64,000 nucleotides of DNA from Alphaproteobacteria bacterium HT1-32 (GTDB taxonomy: Bacteria > Pseudomonadota > Alphaproteobacteria > Rhodospirillales > HT1-32). The notes beneath the pieces were generated by a model, which saw only the letters and a program-made list of their open reading frames with translations, ran no database searches and was not told where the DNA came from. The position numbers and the translations under genes are program-made. Positions 7,914 through 16,231 of the stretch are shown piece by piece; position 1 is the stretch's first letter; each line of letters begins with the position of its first letter. The stretch is taken from the NCBI GenBank assembly GCA_009649675.1, contig WJPL01000001.1, positions 1,632,469 to 1,696,468 of the forward strand. Reading direction: 5' to 3'.

Positions 7914-10025
7914 ATGCAGCAGACAACAACAGGCGATGACGGTCAGGCCGTCGACAATCCTCACGAAACTGCATTCCCGAAATCCCGAGAAGGCCGTCTG
8001 CTGTTCTGGATTGCGGTCGCCTTCTCGGCATTCCAGATCGCCACAGCTGCGCATCTGATCGATATGCCAAGTCAGGTTGTCCGTGCTGTCCATGTCGGGT
8101 TTCTGGCCCTGCTGGCCTTCCCGCTGATTGCCGCCGCACGTAACAAGCCGGCATCCGTGCGGGCACTGGCCTGGATACTGGCTGCCGCCGGTGTTGGTGT
8201 GGCTCTGTATCAGTGGGTGGAATATACGGATCTGTTGCTGCGGGCCGGTGATCCGCTGCCGCGTGACATCATTCTGGGCGTCATTGCCATCGCCATTGTG
8301 TTCATTGCCGGCTGGGCGATGATGGGCCCGGCCCTGCCGGTCATCTGCGGTTTCTTCCTCGCCTATTGTCTGTTTGGCCAGTATCTGCCGTCACCGCTGA
8401 ATCATCGGGGTTATGATTTCTCTCAGGTCATCGACCATATGGCTTACGGGACCGAGGGTATCTACGGCATTCCGACCTATGTCTCCTCGACCTATATCTT
8501 CCTGTTCATCCTGTTCGGTGCCTTTCTGGAAAAGGCCGGGATGATCACCCTGTTCACTGATGTGGCGCTCGGCCTTGTTGGCCATAAACAGGGTGGCCCG
8601 GCCAAGGTTTCTGTCTTCTCGTCCGGTCTGATGGGCACCATTTCCGGTTCCGGTGTCGCCAATGTGGTCACAACCGGCCAGTTCACCATTCCGCTGATGA
8701 AACGCTTCGGCTATCGCCCGGCCTTTGCCGGGGGGGTCGAGGCCACGGCGTCGATGGGAGGACAGATCATGCCGCCGGTGATGGGGGCGGTCGCCTTCAT
8801 CATGGCGGAGACACTGGGCGTTGCCTATTACGAGGTGGTTCAGGCGGCGGTTATTCCGGCGGTTCTGTATTTCCTGTCCGCCTTCTGGATTGTCCATCTG
8901 GAAGCGGGTAAGCGCGGCCTGTCCGGCCTCGACAAGGCGGAACTGCCATCTGCCTGGCAGGCGATCAAACAGCGCTGGCATCTGATCCTGCCGCTGGCGG
9001 TTCTGGTCTACCTGCTGTTCACCGGCTACACGCCGCTGTTCGCGGGAACCATCGGACTGGCGCTGACGGTGCTGCTGATCCTCGGCGGATCGGTTGCCCT
9101 TGGCCTGCCGGAAGGCATCATCCGGATCATCTTCTGGATCGGCCTCGGGCTTGTCGCGGCTGCGTTCTTCAAATTCGGCATTGGCGTGGTCGCCGCAGCC
9201 GTTGTGATTCTGATTCTCTGGAATGCCTTTACCAGAGGTGGCCGTGAGACCTTGCTGATCTGTCGTGATTCGCTGGCTGATGGCGCCAAGACCGCCCTGC
9301 CGGTCGGCGTGGCCTGTGCCATCGTCGGCATCATCATCGGCACCATGACCCTGACCGGGGCCGCCAATACCTTCGGCCAGTTCATCGTCTCGGTTGGTGA
9401 CAAGAGCCTGTTTCTGTCGCTGGTCCTGACCATGATCACCTGCATTGTGCTGGGCATGGGCATCCCGACCATCCCGAACTATATCATCACCTCGTCGATT
9501 GCCGGCCCGGCCCTGCTGGAACTGGGTGTGCCGCTGATCGTCAGCCATATGTTCGTGTTCTATTTCGGTATTCTGGCCGATCTGACGCCGCCGGTGGCAC
9601 TTGCCTGTTTTGCTGCTGCTCCGATTGCGCGGGAAAGCGGCCTGCGGATTTCGATGGAAGCCATCAAGACTGCCTCAGCCGGTTTCGTTATTCCCTTCAT
9701 GGCGGTTTATACCCCCGCCCTGATGCTGCAGGACGGCGGTCCGCTGGCTGAAAGCATCGGGTATATCCCGGCAGTGCTCTATATTCTGGCGAAGACCGTG
9801 CTGGCCATCGGCCTGTCGGGGATGGCGGTGATTGGGTATGGCGCGGGCTGCAAACTTGGCTGGCCGGAACGTGGTCTGGCGCTGGCGGCAGCCCTCAGCC
9901 TTGTTGCGGCCCTGCCGCTGACCGACGAGATCGGTTTCGCCCTGACCCTGGCCTTCGCCGGTGTGCTCTGGATGCGGTCACGTAAAGTTACCGACAACCC
10001 GGTAAAGAGTGACGGCGGCAGCTGA
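7914..10025 (+). CDS. TRAP transporter fused permease subunit (TAXI type, DctQM fusion)
   Basis: A 703-residue inner-membrane protein. The ATG at 7914 has GGGAGGGA at 7903-7910, and the longer frame from 7830 runs back into the terminator region. The N-terminal part holds about four to five membrane spans (small-subunit-like), joined to a large DctM-type domain with many spans. GSGVANVVTTGQFTIPLMKR and GGVEATASMGGQIMPPVMGAVAFIMAE are hallmark segments of TRAP fused permeases. It imports the ligand of the preceding binding protein using an ion gradient. The next gene, a DUF1850 protein, starts two bases after its stop. The family call is secure; the substrate is unknown. Confidence 0.93.
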   Translation: MQQTTTGDDGQAVDNPHETAFPKSREGRLLFWIAVAFSAFQIATAAHLIDMPSQVVRAVHVGFLALLAFPLIAAARNKPASVRALAWILAAAGVGVALYQWVEYTDLLLRAGDPLPRDIILGVIAIAIVFIAGWAMMGPALPVICGFFLAYCLFGQYLPSPLNHRGYDFSQVIDHMAYGTEGIYGIPTYVSSTYIFLFILFGAFLEKAGMITLFTDVALGLVGHKQGGPAKVSVFSSGLMGTISGSGVANVVTTGQFTIPLMKRFGYRPAFAGGVEATASMGGQIMPPVMGAVAFIMAETLGVAYYEVVQAAVIPAVLYFLSAFWIVHLEAGKRGLSGLDKAELPSAWQAIKQRWHLILPLAVLVYLLFTGYTPLFAGTIGLALTVLLILGGSVALGLPEGIIRIIFWIGLGLVAAAFFKFGIGVVAAAVVILILWNAFTRGGRETLLICRDSLADGAKTALPVGVACAIVGIIIGTMTLTGAANTFGQFIVSVGDKSLFLSLVLTMITCIVLGMGIPTIPNYIITSSIAGPALLELGVPLIVSHMFVFYFGILADLTPPVALACFAAAPIARESGLRISMEAIKTASAGFVIPFMAVYTPALMLQDGGPLAESIGYIPAVLYILAKTVLAIGLSGMAVIGYGAGCKLGWPERGLALAAALSLVAALPLTDEIGFALTLAFAGVLWMRSRKVTDNPVKSDGGS

Positions 10026-10027
10026 TC

Positions 10028-10390
10028 ATGGGTGGTGCCTGCCTGATGATCGGGGCAAAGCAGCTGCTGATGGCATCGGCAGCCTTTGTACTGAGCTGGT
10101 CTCATTCCGTTGAGAAAACCGGCTGGCAGGAAAACTGGGTCGTCCGGCAGGACGGGCTGAAGCTGGTGGAAGCCCGGGTCAGGGGGTCCGGTGCCGGTAT
10201 GGATCCGGGTGACGGTGCCCGGCTTCAGGACGGCTGGTGGGTCTGGCCGGTCGACGGGCCGCCAATTCCGAAACTGGTGCTGGCTGCATCAGGCGCAACC
10301 GCCGGCGGCTGGTCACTGTGTCACGACGGGGGCTGTACCATCCTCGGCGCAGAACCCGGCCCGCCTGTCATCCTGCAACCCTGCGGTTAG
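10028..10390 (+). CDS. DUF1850 domain-containing protein, TAXI-TRAP partner
   Basis: A 120-residue protein starting two bases after the fused permease stop, so the two are almost certainly co-translated. The N-terminus is hydrophobic (residues 7-24) and could be a signal or anchor. The body (WVVRQDGLKLVEARVRGSGAGMDPGDGARL) fits DUF1850, a small family repeatedly found beside TAXI TRAP transporters in proteobacteria and archaea. Its DGWWVW segment and two later cysteines (CHDGGC) suggest a small extracytoplasmic fold with a possible disulfide. Function is unknown. It converges on the dehydroshikimate dehydratase gene at 10409 with 18 bases between. Confidence 0.8.
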   Translation: MGGACLMIGAKQLLMASAAFVLSWSHSVEKTGWQENWVVRQDGLKLVEARVRGSGAGMDPGDGARLQDGWWVWPVDGPPIPKLVLAASGATAGGWSLCHDGGCTILGAEPGPPVILQPCG

Positions 10391-10408
10391 ATAACAGGGG
10401 GCGCGCGG

Positions 10409-12292
10409 TTATGGCATGCCCCTCGGACGCATCAGACGTTTCTGCGCTGCAATCCGGAAGGGTGCATTAGGGGCACCAAAACCGATATAGCTGCCACGGC
10501 GTTCGACTATTTCAAAGAACATCCCTCCGGAGAATGGTTGCGAATAGATCTGAAAGAATTCGCCGCCTTCATCACGGTCATAAAGGATATTCAACGCCCG
10601 CAATTCCGCGATCAGCGGTGGTGCGAGGTCGAACCTTGCTGCCAGATCGGCGTAATAGTTTTCCGGCATGGGCAGCGGATCAAAATCCCGGGCAGCCAGT
10701 GCACGGGCTGTTACGAAGATATCGTCGGTTGCGAGTGCTATATGTTGCACTGAGGCACCGAAGGTTTCGGCCAGAAAGCCGCCGGCGAGGGTCCGGTGCG
10801 TTTCAGCTCCGTTCAGGGTAATCCGGAACGTTCCGTCCTTTGTGGTCAGGGCCTGACTGCGGACCAGCCCGTCAGGGTCAATCACGTCAACCATCTCTGC
10901 CTTGTTCATGCTGAACAGCGTTGTGTAGAAAAGCGACCAGCTGAGCATCTGATCGTAACTCATTGTCTGGGCGAGGTGGTCGACGCAGACCAGTCCGGCA
11001 TCGCTGTGGGTGTCGTCAGTATCGGAACTGAATTCGACTGACCAGACATCGGCCAGTCCCGAACTCTGATCGAGAAAATGAAGCAGGCTGCCACCAAGCC
11101 CTCGAATGGCAGGAATATTGATCTCGTTGGGTGCCAGGGGCTGGCTGAACGCCTTGGCTCCCATGGCTGTTGCGCGCTGAAGCGTGTCCCGGGCCGAGGC
11201 AACTTCAATGCCGATGTCGCAGACCGTCGTTCCCCGCGTCAGCCATGTACTGTGGGCGTGTCCTTTCGTTTCGGCGTTCACAACAATGCGGATGTCACCC
11301 TGCTGCCAGACCGCCAGTGATTTTGAAACATGGTGACTGGCGCAGCGAAAACCCATTGACGCCAGAAGGGCCTCCAGCCGTTCTTTCTCATCATCCCGGG
11401 TGGCGAATTCAACAAAGGCCGCCGATTTCACCCTGATGCGTTCGGGAATATCGGGAAGGTCGATTTTGATGTCGGGTTCGATGCGACGCACGTCGTCCAT
11501 CAGGGCGACAAGCGACCGGTAACCGTCACCGGCAATTGTCTTGGGTGGCCCGCCGCGAAACTGATCATTGAAAATTTCCAGACTGACCGGGCCAGCATAG
11601 CCGGTTGCCATCACAGCGCGCATGAAACCGATAACGTCGAGATCGCCTTCACCGGGCATATTCCGGAAATGACGGGACCAGTACAGCATATCCATGCTGA
11701 TGGAAGGGGCATCGGCAAGCTGTACGAAGAATATCTTGTCGCCGGGGATGCGCCGGATGGTGTCAGGATCAATCTTCCGCGCGAGGGTGTGAAAGCTGTC
11801 GAGGATCAGGCCCACACTGGGATGGTCAGCCCGGCGCACAACTTCCCAGGCGTCGCGGTGATCATTGACATGGCTGCCCCAGGCAAGGGCCTCATAGCCT
11901 ATCCGCAGGCCGCGTTTGGCCGCGCGTTCACCCAGCTCGGCAAAATCGTCTGCGGCGCGGCTAATGCCGCCAAGTGATTCAGCATGGACGGTTGAGCAAA
12001 CCAGCATCAGGTCGCAGCCAAGCTCCTGCATCAGGTCAAACTTATGCTCGGCGCGGTCAAAGGCGCGGGCACGGAGCGGGTTCGGCAGCCCTTCAAAGTC
12101 CCGGAAAGGCTGGAAAAGCAGAAGATCCAGCCCGGCATCGCGAATACGCGCACCGACCTCGTGGGGGGTGCGGCTGTCAGCAATGAAATCCTGCTCGAAT
12201 ATCTCGATTCCCCTGAAACCAGCCTGTGCTATGGCATCTATTTTTTCTTCGAGATTCCCGGAGATCGAGACTGTGGCTATGGAGGTTTTCAT
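10409..12292 (-). CDS. 3-dehydroshikimate dehydratase fused to HPPD-like domain (QuiC1/QsuB type)
   Basis: A 627-residue two-domain protein. Residues 1-275 form a xylose-isomerase-like TIM barrel with putative metal ligands E134 (GYEALAW), D165 (LILDSFH), Q191 (FFVQLADA) and E239 (SLEIFND), as in dehydroshikimate dehydratases that convert 3-dehydroshikimate to protocatechuate. Residues 285-627 are a vicinal-oxygen-chelate module like 4-hydroxyphenylpyruvate dioxygenase; the iron triad appears intact as H439 (VCVDHLA), H517 (VQHIALA) and E594 (FFEIVERR). The gene is last in a run with a DctPQM TRAP transporter and a shikimate/quinate dehydrogenase, so it fits catabolism of quinate or shikimate to protocatechuate. 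The role of the C-terminal domain in this family is unsettled. Confidence 0.9.
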   Translation of the reverse strand: MKTSIATVSISGNLEEKIDAIAQAGFRGIEIFEQDFIADSRTPHEVGARIRDAGLDLLLFQPFRDFEGLPNPLRARAFDRAEHKFDLMQELGCDLMLVCSTVHAESLGGISRAADDFAELGERAAKRGLRIGYEALAWGSHVNDHRDAWEVVRRADHPSVGLILDSFHTLARKIDPDTIRRIPGDKIFFVQLADAPSISMDMLYWSRHFRNMPGEGDLDVIGFMRAVMATGYAGPVSLEIFNDQFRGGPPKTIAGDGYRSLVALMDDVRRIEPDIKIDLPDIPERIRVKSAAFVEFATRDDEKERLEALLASMGFRCASHHVSKSLAVWQQGDIRIVVNAETKGHAHSTWLTRGTTVCDIGIEVASARDTLQRATAMGAKAFSQPLAPNEINIPAIRGLGGSLLHFLDQSSGLADVWSVEFSSDTDDTHSDAGLVCVDHLAQTMSYDQMLSWSLFYTTLFSMNKAEMVDVIDPDGLVRSQALTTKDGTFRITLNGAETHRTLAGGFLAETFGASVQHIALATDDIFVTARALAARDFDPLPMPENYYADLAARFDLAPPLIAELRALNILYDRDEGGEFFQIYSQPFSGGMFFEIVERRGSYIGFGAPNAPFRIAAQKRLMRPRGMP

Positions 12293-12296
12293 TGAA

Positions 12297-13571
12297 TCAG
12301 TAGCCCAGTAACTGCGGCAGGAAGATTACGGTTTGCGGAACGAATGTCAGGATCAGCAGCACCAGCACCTCGACCAGGAAGAAGGGCAGGATGGACCGGG
12401 TGAGTCTGACCATTCCAACCTTGGCGATCTCTTCGGCGACGAAAAGACACAAGCCCAGCGGCGGGGTAATCAGGCCGATCATGAGATTGAAGATGACAAG
12501 AATTCCAAAATGTACCGGGTCAACGCCCATCGAAACGGCAATCGGATGCAGGATGGGAACAAGGACGAGCATTGCCGCAATGCCTTCGAGAAAGAGGCCG
12601 ACAAACAGGAACAGCATGATTGTCGCCAGCAGGAACATGGTCTTGCTGTCGACATTCCCGATGACCCAGTCCGTCAGCATGTTGGGGACCCGGTTGTAGG
12701 TCAGTAACCAGTTGGCCGCGGCAACCGTGGCAATGATGATCAGGATCACGGCGCTGTCGCGCATGGCGTTGCAGAATATCCGGCACAGGCTGGCCAGCGT
12801 TATACGGCGGTAGACGGCTGTGCCGAGTACGAGTGCATAGGCGACAGCAAAGCTTGCGGCTTCGGTTGGTGTCACGACCCCCAGCAGTATTGACCCGACC
12901 ACAAAGACCGGCATCAGAAGGGGCAGAATTCCACCGAGCAGGGCCTGCCGGGTGCCGGGGCCTGCCAGGCCGGGGTCGGCGGTGACTGCTTTCACCCGGA
13001 CAGTGAGTGCGACATATGCCGAGAGAAAAAGAGCCAGCAGGAGGCCGGGAATGATGCCCGCCAGAAACAGGGCCGGCACCGAGACACCCGAAACGATCAG
13101 GGCATAGATGATGACCGGAATGGATGGCGGAATAATCGGGCCGATGACAGATGATGCAGCGGTCAGGGCCGCCGCAAAGCTGCGGTCGTAACCGTGTTTC
13201 TCCATCTCCGGGATAAACACCCGTCCGAGTGCCGATGTATCGGCGACGGCGGAACCGGACAGGCCGGCAAAGATGACCGACGCCCAGATATTGACATGTG
13301 CAAGGCCCGCGCGAAAACGGCCAACCAGTACATTGGCAAAGGCAATGATGCGGGTGGTAATGCCACTCTCGTTCATCAGTTCACCGGCGAGAATGAAAAG
13401 CGGAATAGCGAGAAGCGGATAGGAATTGAGACCCTTGAACATCTCGTTGGCGATGATCCGCATGCTGTAGGGCGCGTCGCCGGTTGCCATGAACCATGAC
13501 AGGGCGGCGATAATGGCAAAAGCAACGGGGAGACCGAGCAGAAGTCCGCCAATCAGGATGACATAAACCAT
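12297..13571 (-). CDS. dctM: TRAP transporter large permease subunit (DctM)
   Basis: A 424-residue polytopic membrane protein with about twelve hydrophobic spans. LAIPLFILAGELMNESGITTRIIAFANVLVGRFRAG and SVIFAGLSGSAVADTSALGRVFIPEMEKHGYDRSFAAALTAASSVIGPIIPPSIPVIIYA are the canonical DctM signatures. The subunit forms the transport channel with DctQ (13575) and takes substrate from DctP (14160). It follows dctQ by three bases and precedes the dehydroshikimate dehydratase gene by four bases, so the transporter and the catabolic enzyme are co-expressed. Quinate, shikimate or dehydroshikimate is the likely cargo on context alone. Confidence 0.93.
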   Translation of the reverse strand: MVYVILIGGLLLGLPVAFAIIAALSWFMATGDAPYSMRIIANEMFKGLNSYPLLAIPLFILAGELMNESGITTRIIAFANVLVGRFRAGLAHVNIWASVIFAGLSGSAVADTSALGRVFIPEMEKHGYDRSFAAALTAASSVIGPIIPPSIPVIIYALIVSGVSVPALFLAGIIPGLLLALFLSAYVALTVRVKAVTADPGLAGPGTRQALLGGILPLLMPVFVVGSILLGVVTPTEAASFAVAYALVLGTAVYRRITLASLCRIFCNAMRDSAVILIIIATVAAANWLLTYNRVPNMLTDWVIGNVDSKTMFLLATIMLFLFVGLFLEGIAAMLVLVPILHPIAVSMGVDPVHFGILVIFNLMIGLITPPLGLCLFVAEEIAKVGMVRLTRSILPFFLVEVLVLLILTFVPQTVIFLPQLLGY

Positions 13572-13574
13572 TGT

Positions 13575-14093
13575 TCAGCTCTCCTGCAGCCGGACAAGCA
13601 GCCTGATGAGGGCGGCAACCGCCAGAATGATCCCGCCAAAGACAATGGCTGACTGCCAGGTTCCCATACGGCCCAGCCATTCGAGCCACAGAAGCCCCGT
13701 TGATCCGGCAAGCTCCCGGGCACCGGAGATCAGGCCGGAGGCTTCGATTTGCGGTCGTCTCGAAGCGAATTCCAGGCCGGACCATGCGAGGGTGAGGCCG
13801 ATGACGATCGTCGCCGCGTCCATGGCTGCAAAGAGCCACTTTCGGGTTAGCGGCGAAATGATGTCGGTCAGCAGAGTGAAACGGATGTGGCGGTCCTGAA
13901 GATAGGCAAGGCCTATGCCGAACATTACCCCGTAGATTGCCAGATAGATCGGCAGTTCCTCACCCCAGGAAAGAGACTTTCCGGTGGTGTAGCGACGAAG
14001 AGAATTTACAAAAATGATGGCAAAGACCAGTGCCATCATAAGACCTGCGCCCGATGCCAGAAGGCGCTGATAAATCCGGCTGACTGCGGTCAT
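13575..14093 (-). CDS. dctQ: TRAP transporter small permease subunit (DctQ)
   Basis: A 172-residue membrane protein with four hydrophobic spans. I use the ATG at 14093 rather than a GTG at 14147, because the first span begins at once (RLLASGAGLMMALVFAIIFVNSLRRY). The LSWGEELPIYLAIYGVMFGIGLAYLQDRHIRF segment is the conserved DctQ core, with the WxEE-like acidic pair and an R-H-I pattern. It pairs with the DctM encoded three bases downstream. The gap to the binding-protein stop (14160) is 66 bases, with no obvious terminator. Confidence 0.9.
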   Translation of the reverse strand: MTAVSRIYQRLLASGAGLMMALVFAIIFVNSLRRYTTGKSLSWGEELPIYLAIYGVMFGIGLAYLQDRHIRFTLLTDIISPLTRKWLFAAMDAATIVIGLTLAWSGLEFASRRPQIEASGLISGARELAGSTGLLWLEWLGRMGTWQSAIVFGGIILAVAALIRLLVRLQES

Positions 14094-14159
14094 GACTGGT
14101 CTCGGTTGTTCCGGTTTCCGGAAAGGGCGGGTGACGGCAACCGCCACCCGCTTTCAGGT

Positions 14160-15173
14160 TTATTTGCTGGCACCAGCCACGGCAGCGTCAAGCTTTTCAA
14201 TCCAGACGGCATCACCGCCCAGTTCACCGGCCAGCCACTTCTTCACGGCGGGCTGTGCGGCATCACGGAACATAGCCAGTTCCTTGGCAGTGGGTGAATA
14301 GACCTGCATGCCTTCGGCCTGCACAGCGTTTACACCGGCGGCTGTGCTCCACTGCTGGATGGAACGGCCCATATTACCGGCGACGACAGCGGCTTTCTGG
14401 ATGACGGCCTGTTCAGCGGGCTTGAGAGACTGAAAGAAGTCGTCGGAGATCAGCAGAAAATCGGCGGCATAGACATGACCGTCGAGGGTCATGAACTTCT
14501 GTAGTTTATGTAAGCCGTTGTTGTAAATCACCCCGACAGGGTTTTCCTGTCCGTCAACCACGCCGGTTGAAAGCGCGTTCGGCAGTTCTGTCCATGCGAT
14601 CGGTGTCGGCTCGCCACCAAGACCTTTCACCATCTCGATATAGAGGGGGATCGGCTGAACCCGGAATTTCAGTCCCGCCATGTCCGCAGGTGTGCGGATC
14701 TCGCGTTTGCCATTGGTGAAATTCCGAAAACCGGTTTCACCATAGGCCAGAGTGCGAAGACCTGTCTGTTTCAGGCAATGTGCAGCAAGTTCGGCGCCAA
14801 AGGGACCATCCAGAACCTTCCATGCCACAGGGGCTGACGGGAAGGTGTAGGGAATGTCGAGCACGGATGCGGCCTTGCAGGCTTTCGACATTGCCCCGGA
14901 AACCATGACCACCTGGGTTACACCGTCCTGCGCCTGACCAACCAGTGCGTCCTCGTTGCCGAGCGCACCCGCCGGGAAAAGTTCCACGGTCAGGCTGGTC
15001 TCGCCTTCGACGATATTTTTGAAGACTTCTGCCGCAGCGCCTTTTTTGGAGCTTTGCCAGTCCGCGGGATCCACATGGGCGAACCGGATTGTCTGCTGTG
15101 CATTGGCGGCGGATGCCAGCAGACCGGCAGTGACTGTGGCTGCAATGGCTATGGAATTGAGTTTAATACGCAT
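14160..15173 (-). CDS. dctP: TRAP transporter solute-binding protein (DctP family)
   Basis: A 337-residue periplasmic binding protein. The ATG at 15173 is preceded by GGGAGGA on the minus strand and opens a signal peptide ending ANA-QQTIRFAHVD, so the 51-residue longer frame is rejected. The mature opening QTIRFAHVDPADWQSSKKGAAAEVFK and the FRNFTNGKREIRTPADMAGLKFRVQPIPLYIEMVKGLGGEPTPIAWTELPNALSTGVVDGQENP block are typical DctP, with the conserved arginine (KFRVQ) that normally binds a substrate carboxylate. It lies 37 bases after the shikimate dehydrogenase gene, which supports quinate or shikimate as ligand. That ligand is inference. Confidence 0.92.
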   Translation of the reverse strand: MRIKLNSIAIAATVTAGLLASAANAQQTIRFAHVDPADWQSSKKGAAAEVFKNIVEGETSLTVELFPAGALGNEDALVGQAQDGVTQVVMVSGAMSKACKAASVLDIPYTFPSAPVAWKVLDGPFGAELAAHCLKQTGLRTLAYGETGFRNFTNGKREIRTPADMAGLKFRVQPIPLYIEMVKGLGGEPTPIAWTELPNALSTGVVDGQENPVGVIYNNGLHKLQKFMTLDGHVYAADFLLISDDFFQSLKPAEQAVIQKAAVVAGNMGRSIQQWSTAAGVNAVQAEGMQVYSPTAKELAMFRDAAQPAVKKWLAGELGGDAVWIEKLDAAVAGASK

Positions 15174-15210
15174 GACTTCCTCCCTTTGGGTTTGTTTGCT
15201 TAGGGTTGAT

Positions 15211-16086
15211 TTATGATGGGCTGTCCTGCCCGAGGGCCTCAAAAGCATGGCGCATCCGGTTCGGGTCCGGAGCCATGCCGGTAAAGAGCGCAAAAGCACG
15301 GACCGCCTGAAAGACGGCCATGCCATCGCCCGTGAGCACGCGGCAACCCGCTTTGCGGGCGGCTGTGATCAGTTCGGTATCGAGTGGAAAATAGATGATA
15401 TCGGCAACCCAGAGGTTATGCCGCAGCAGGTTCTTCGGGAAAGGGCAGCCCGGAAGCTTGTCCATCCCGACCGGCGTGGCATTCACGACTCCGTCCAGGC
15501 CGGCCTGAACCTGTTCGACCTGGTTTGTGATGGCGACGCGATGGTTACCAAATCGCATCATCAGTGCAGTGGTCAGGGCTTCTGCGCGTATCCGGTCGGT
15601 ATCGAATACCCAGAGCTTGCCGACCCCGAGCAGAAGCAACGCATGCCCGACAGCCATACCGGCGCCGCCGGCCCCGATCAGAAGCACTTCATTTTTTGGT
15701 GCGTCTGTCATGCCGAGACGGAAGCTTTCGGAAAAACCCCAGAGGTCTGTGTTGTGTCCGAAGCGTTTCCCGTTCCGGAAGACAACCGTATTGACGGCAC
15801 CAAGTGCCCGGGCGTTGTCGGACAGGTCATCAAGCAGCGCGACGACATCTACCTTGAACGGGTAAGTGATGTTCAGCCCGGCGAATCCCTGCTGCCCGGC
15901 ATCATCAATCACGTCTGAAAGACTGCCGCCATGCTGGTCCATGTCGATGATTTCATAGGCGTAGTCAAAGCCCTGGGCCCTGCCTTCCGCCATATGCATG
16001 GCCGGGGTGCGTGAGCGTGCGATACCGCGCCCCACAAGCCCTGCCCTGATCTCGTTTGTTTGCACCATCGCCTCATTCGCAGGCAT
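15211..16086 (-). CDS. Shikimate/quinate dehydrogenase (AroE family)
   Basis: A 291-residue cytoplasmic NAD(P)-dependent enzyme. The ATG at 16086 has GGGAGG nine bases upstream (16096-16101) and is preferred to the GTG at 16095. Seen: the substrate-binding SRTPAMHM and GLNITYPFK motifs with the catalytic Lys and later Asp (FGHNTDLWGF), the dinucleotide site GAGGAGMAVGHAL, and VVNATPVGM. AroE-family enzymes oxidise shikimate to 3-dehydroshikimate, and quinate-active paralogues open quinate catabolism. FDTDRIRAE after the nucleotide fold has an Asp rather than Arg-rich NADP motif, which hints at NAD preference. Its place ahead of a TRAP system and a dehydroshikimate dehydratase argues for a catabolic rather than biosynthetic role. 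Confidence 0.9.
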   Translation of the reverse strand: MPANEAMVQTNEIRAGLVGRGIARSRTPAMHMAEGRAQGFDYAYEIIDMDQHGGSLSDVIDDAGQQGFAGLNITYPFKVDVVALLDDLSDNARALGAVNTVVFRNGKRFGHNTDLWGFSESFRLGMTDAPKNEVLLIGAGGAGMAVGHALLLLGVGKLWVFDTDRIRAEALTTALMMRFGNHRVAITNQVEQVQAGLDGVVNATPVGMDKLPGCPFPKNLLRHNLWVADIIYFPLDTELITAARKAGCRVLTGDGMAVFQAVRAFALFTGMAPDPNRMRHAFEALGQDSPS

Positions 16087-16231
16087 GGCGATCACCTCCC
16101 AGTACCAGCATGACAGTCGTTCTGTGCCATCATGTCGGAGGCATAATGTTCCAGACAGTTAATTTAGTCAAGAAGATTGAACTGACCGGTTAAATTTGTA
16201 AAAATAGCAATAGTTTACAGGAGGTTGAGCA
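16087..16231. promoter_or_regulatory. Divergent promoter region between tetR and quinate/shikimate operon
   Basis: These 145 bases separate the minus-strand catabolic operon from the plus-strand TetR gene. The part from 16146 to 16210 is AT-rich and carries imperfect inverted segments, including TTAGTCAA (16164-16171) facing TTGAACTGA and an 8-of-12 palindrome around AACTGACCGGTT. TetR regulators usually bind such divergent regions. No perfect palindrome is present, so the exact operator is not fixed. Confidence 0.45.

Noticed and set aside
8391-9548. 385-residue open frame on the minus strand
   Set aside because: It lies wholly antisense to the fused TRAP permease, is rich in Gln, Arg and Asp as expected from the complement of a GC-rich membrane protein, and has no family features.
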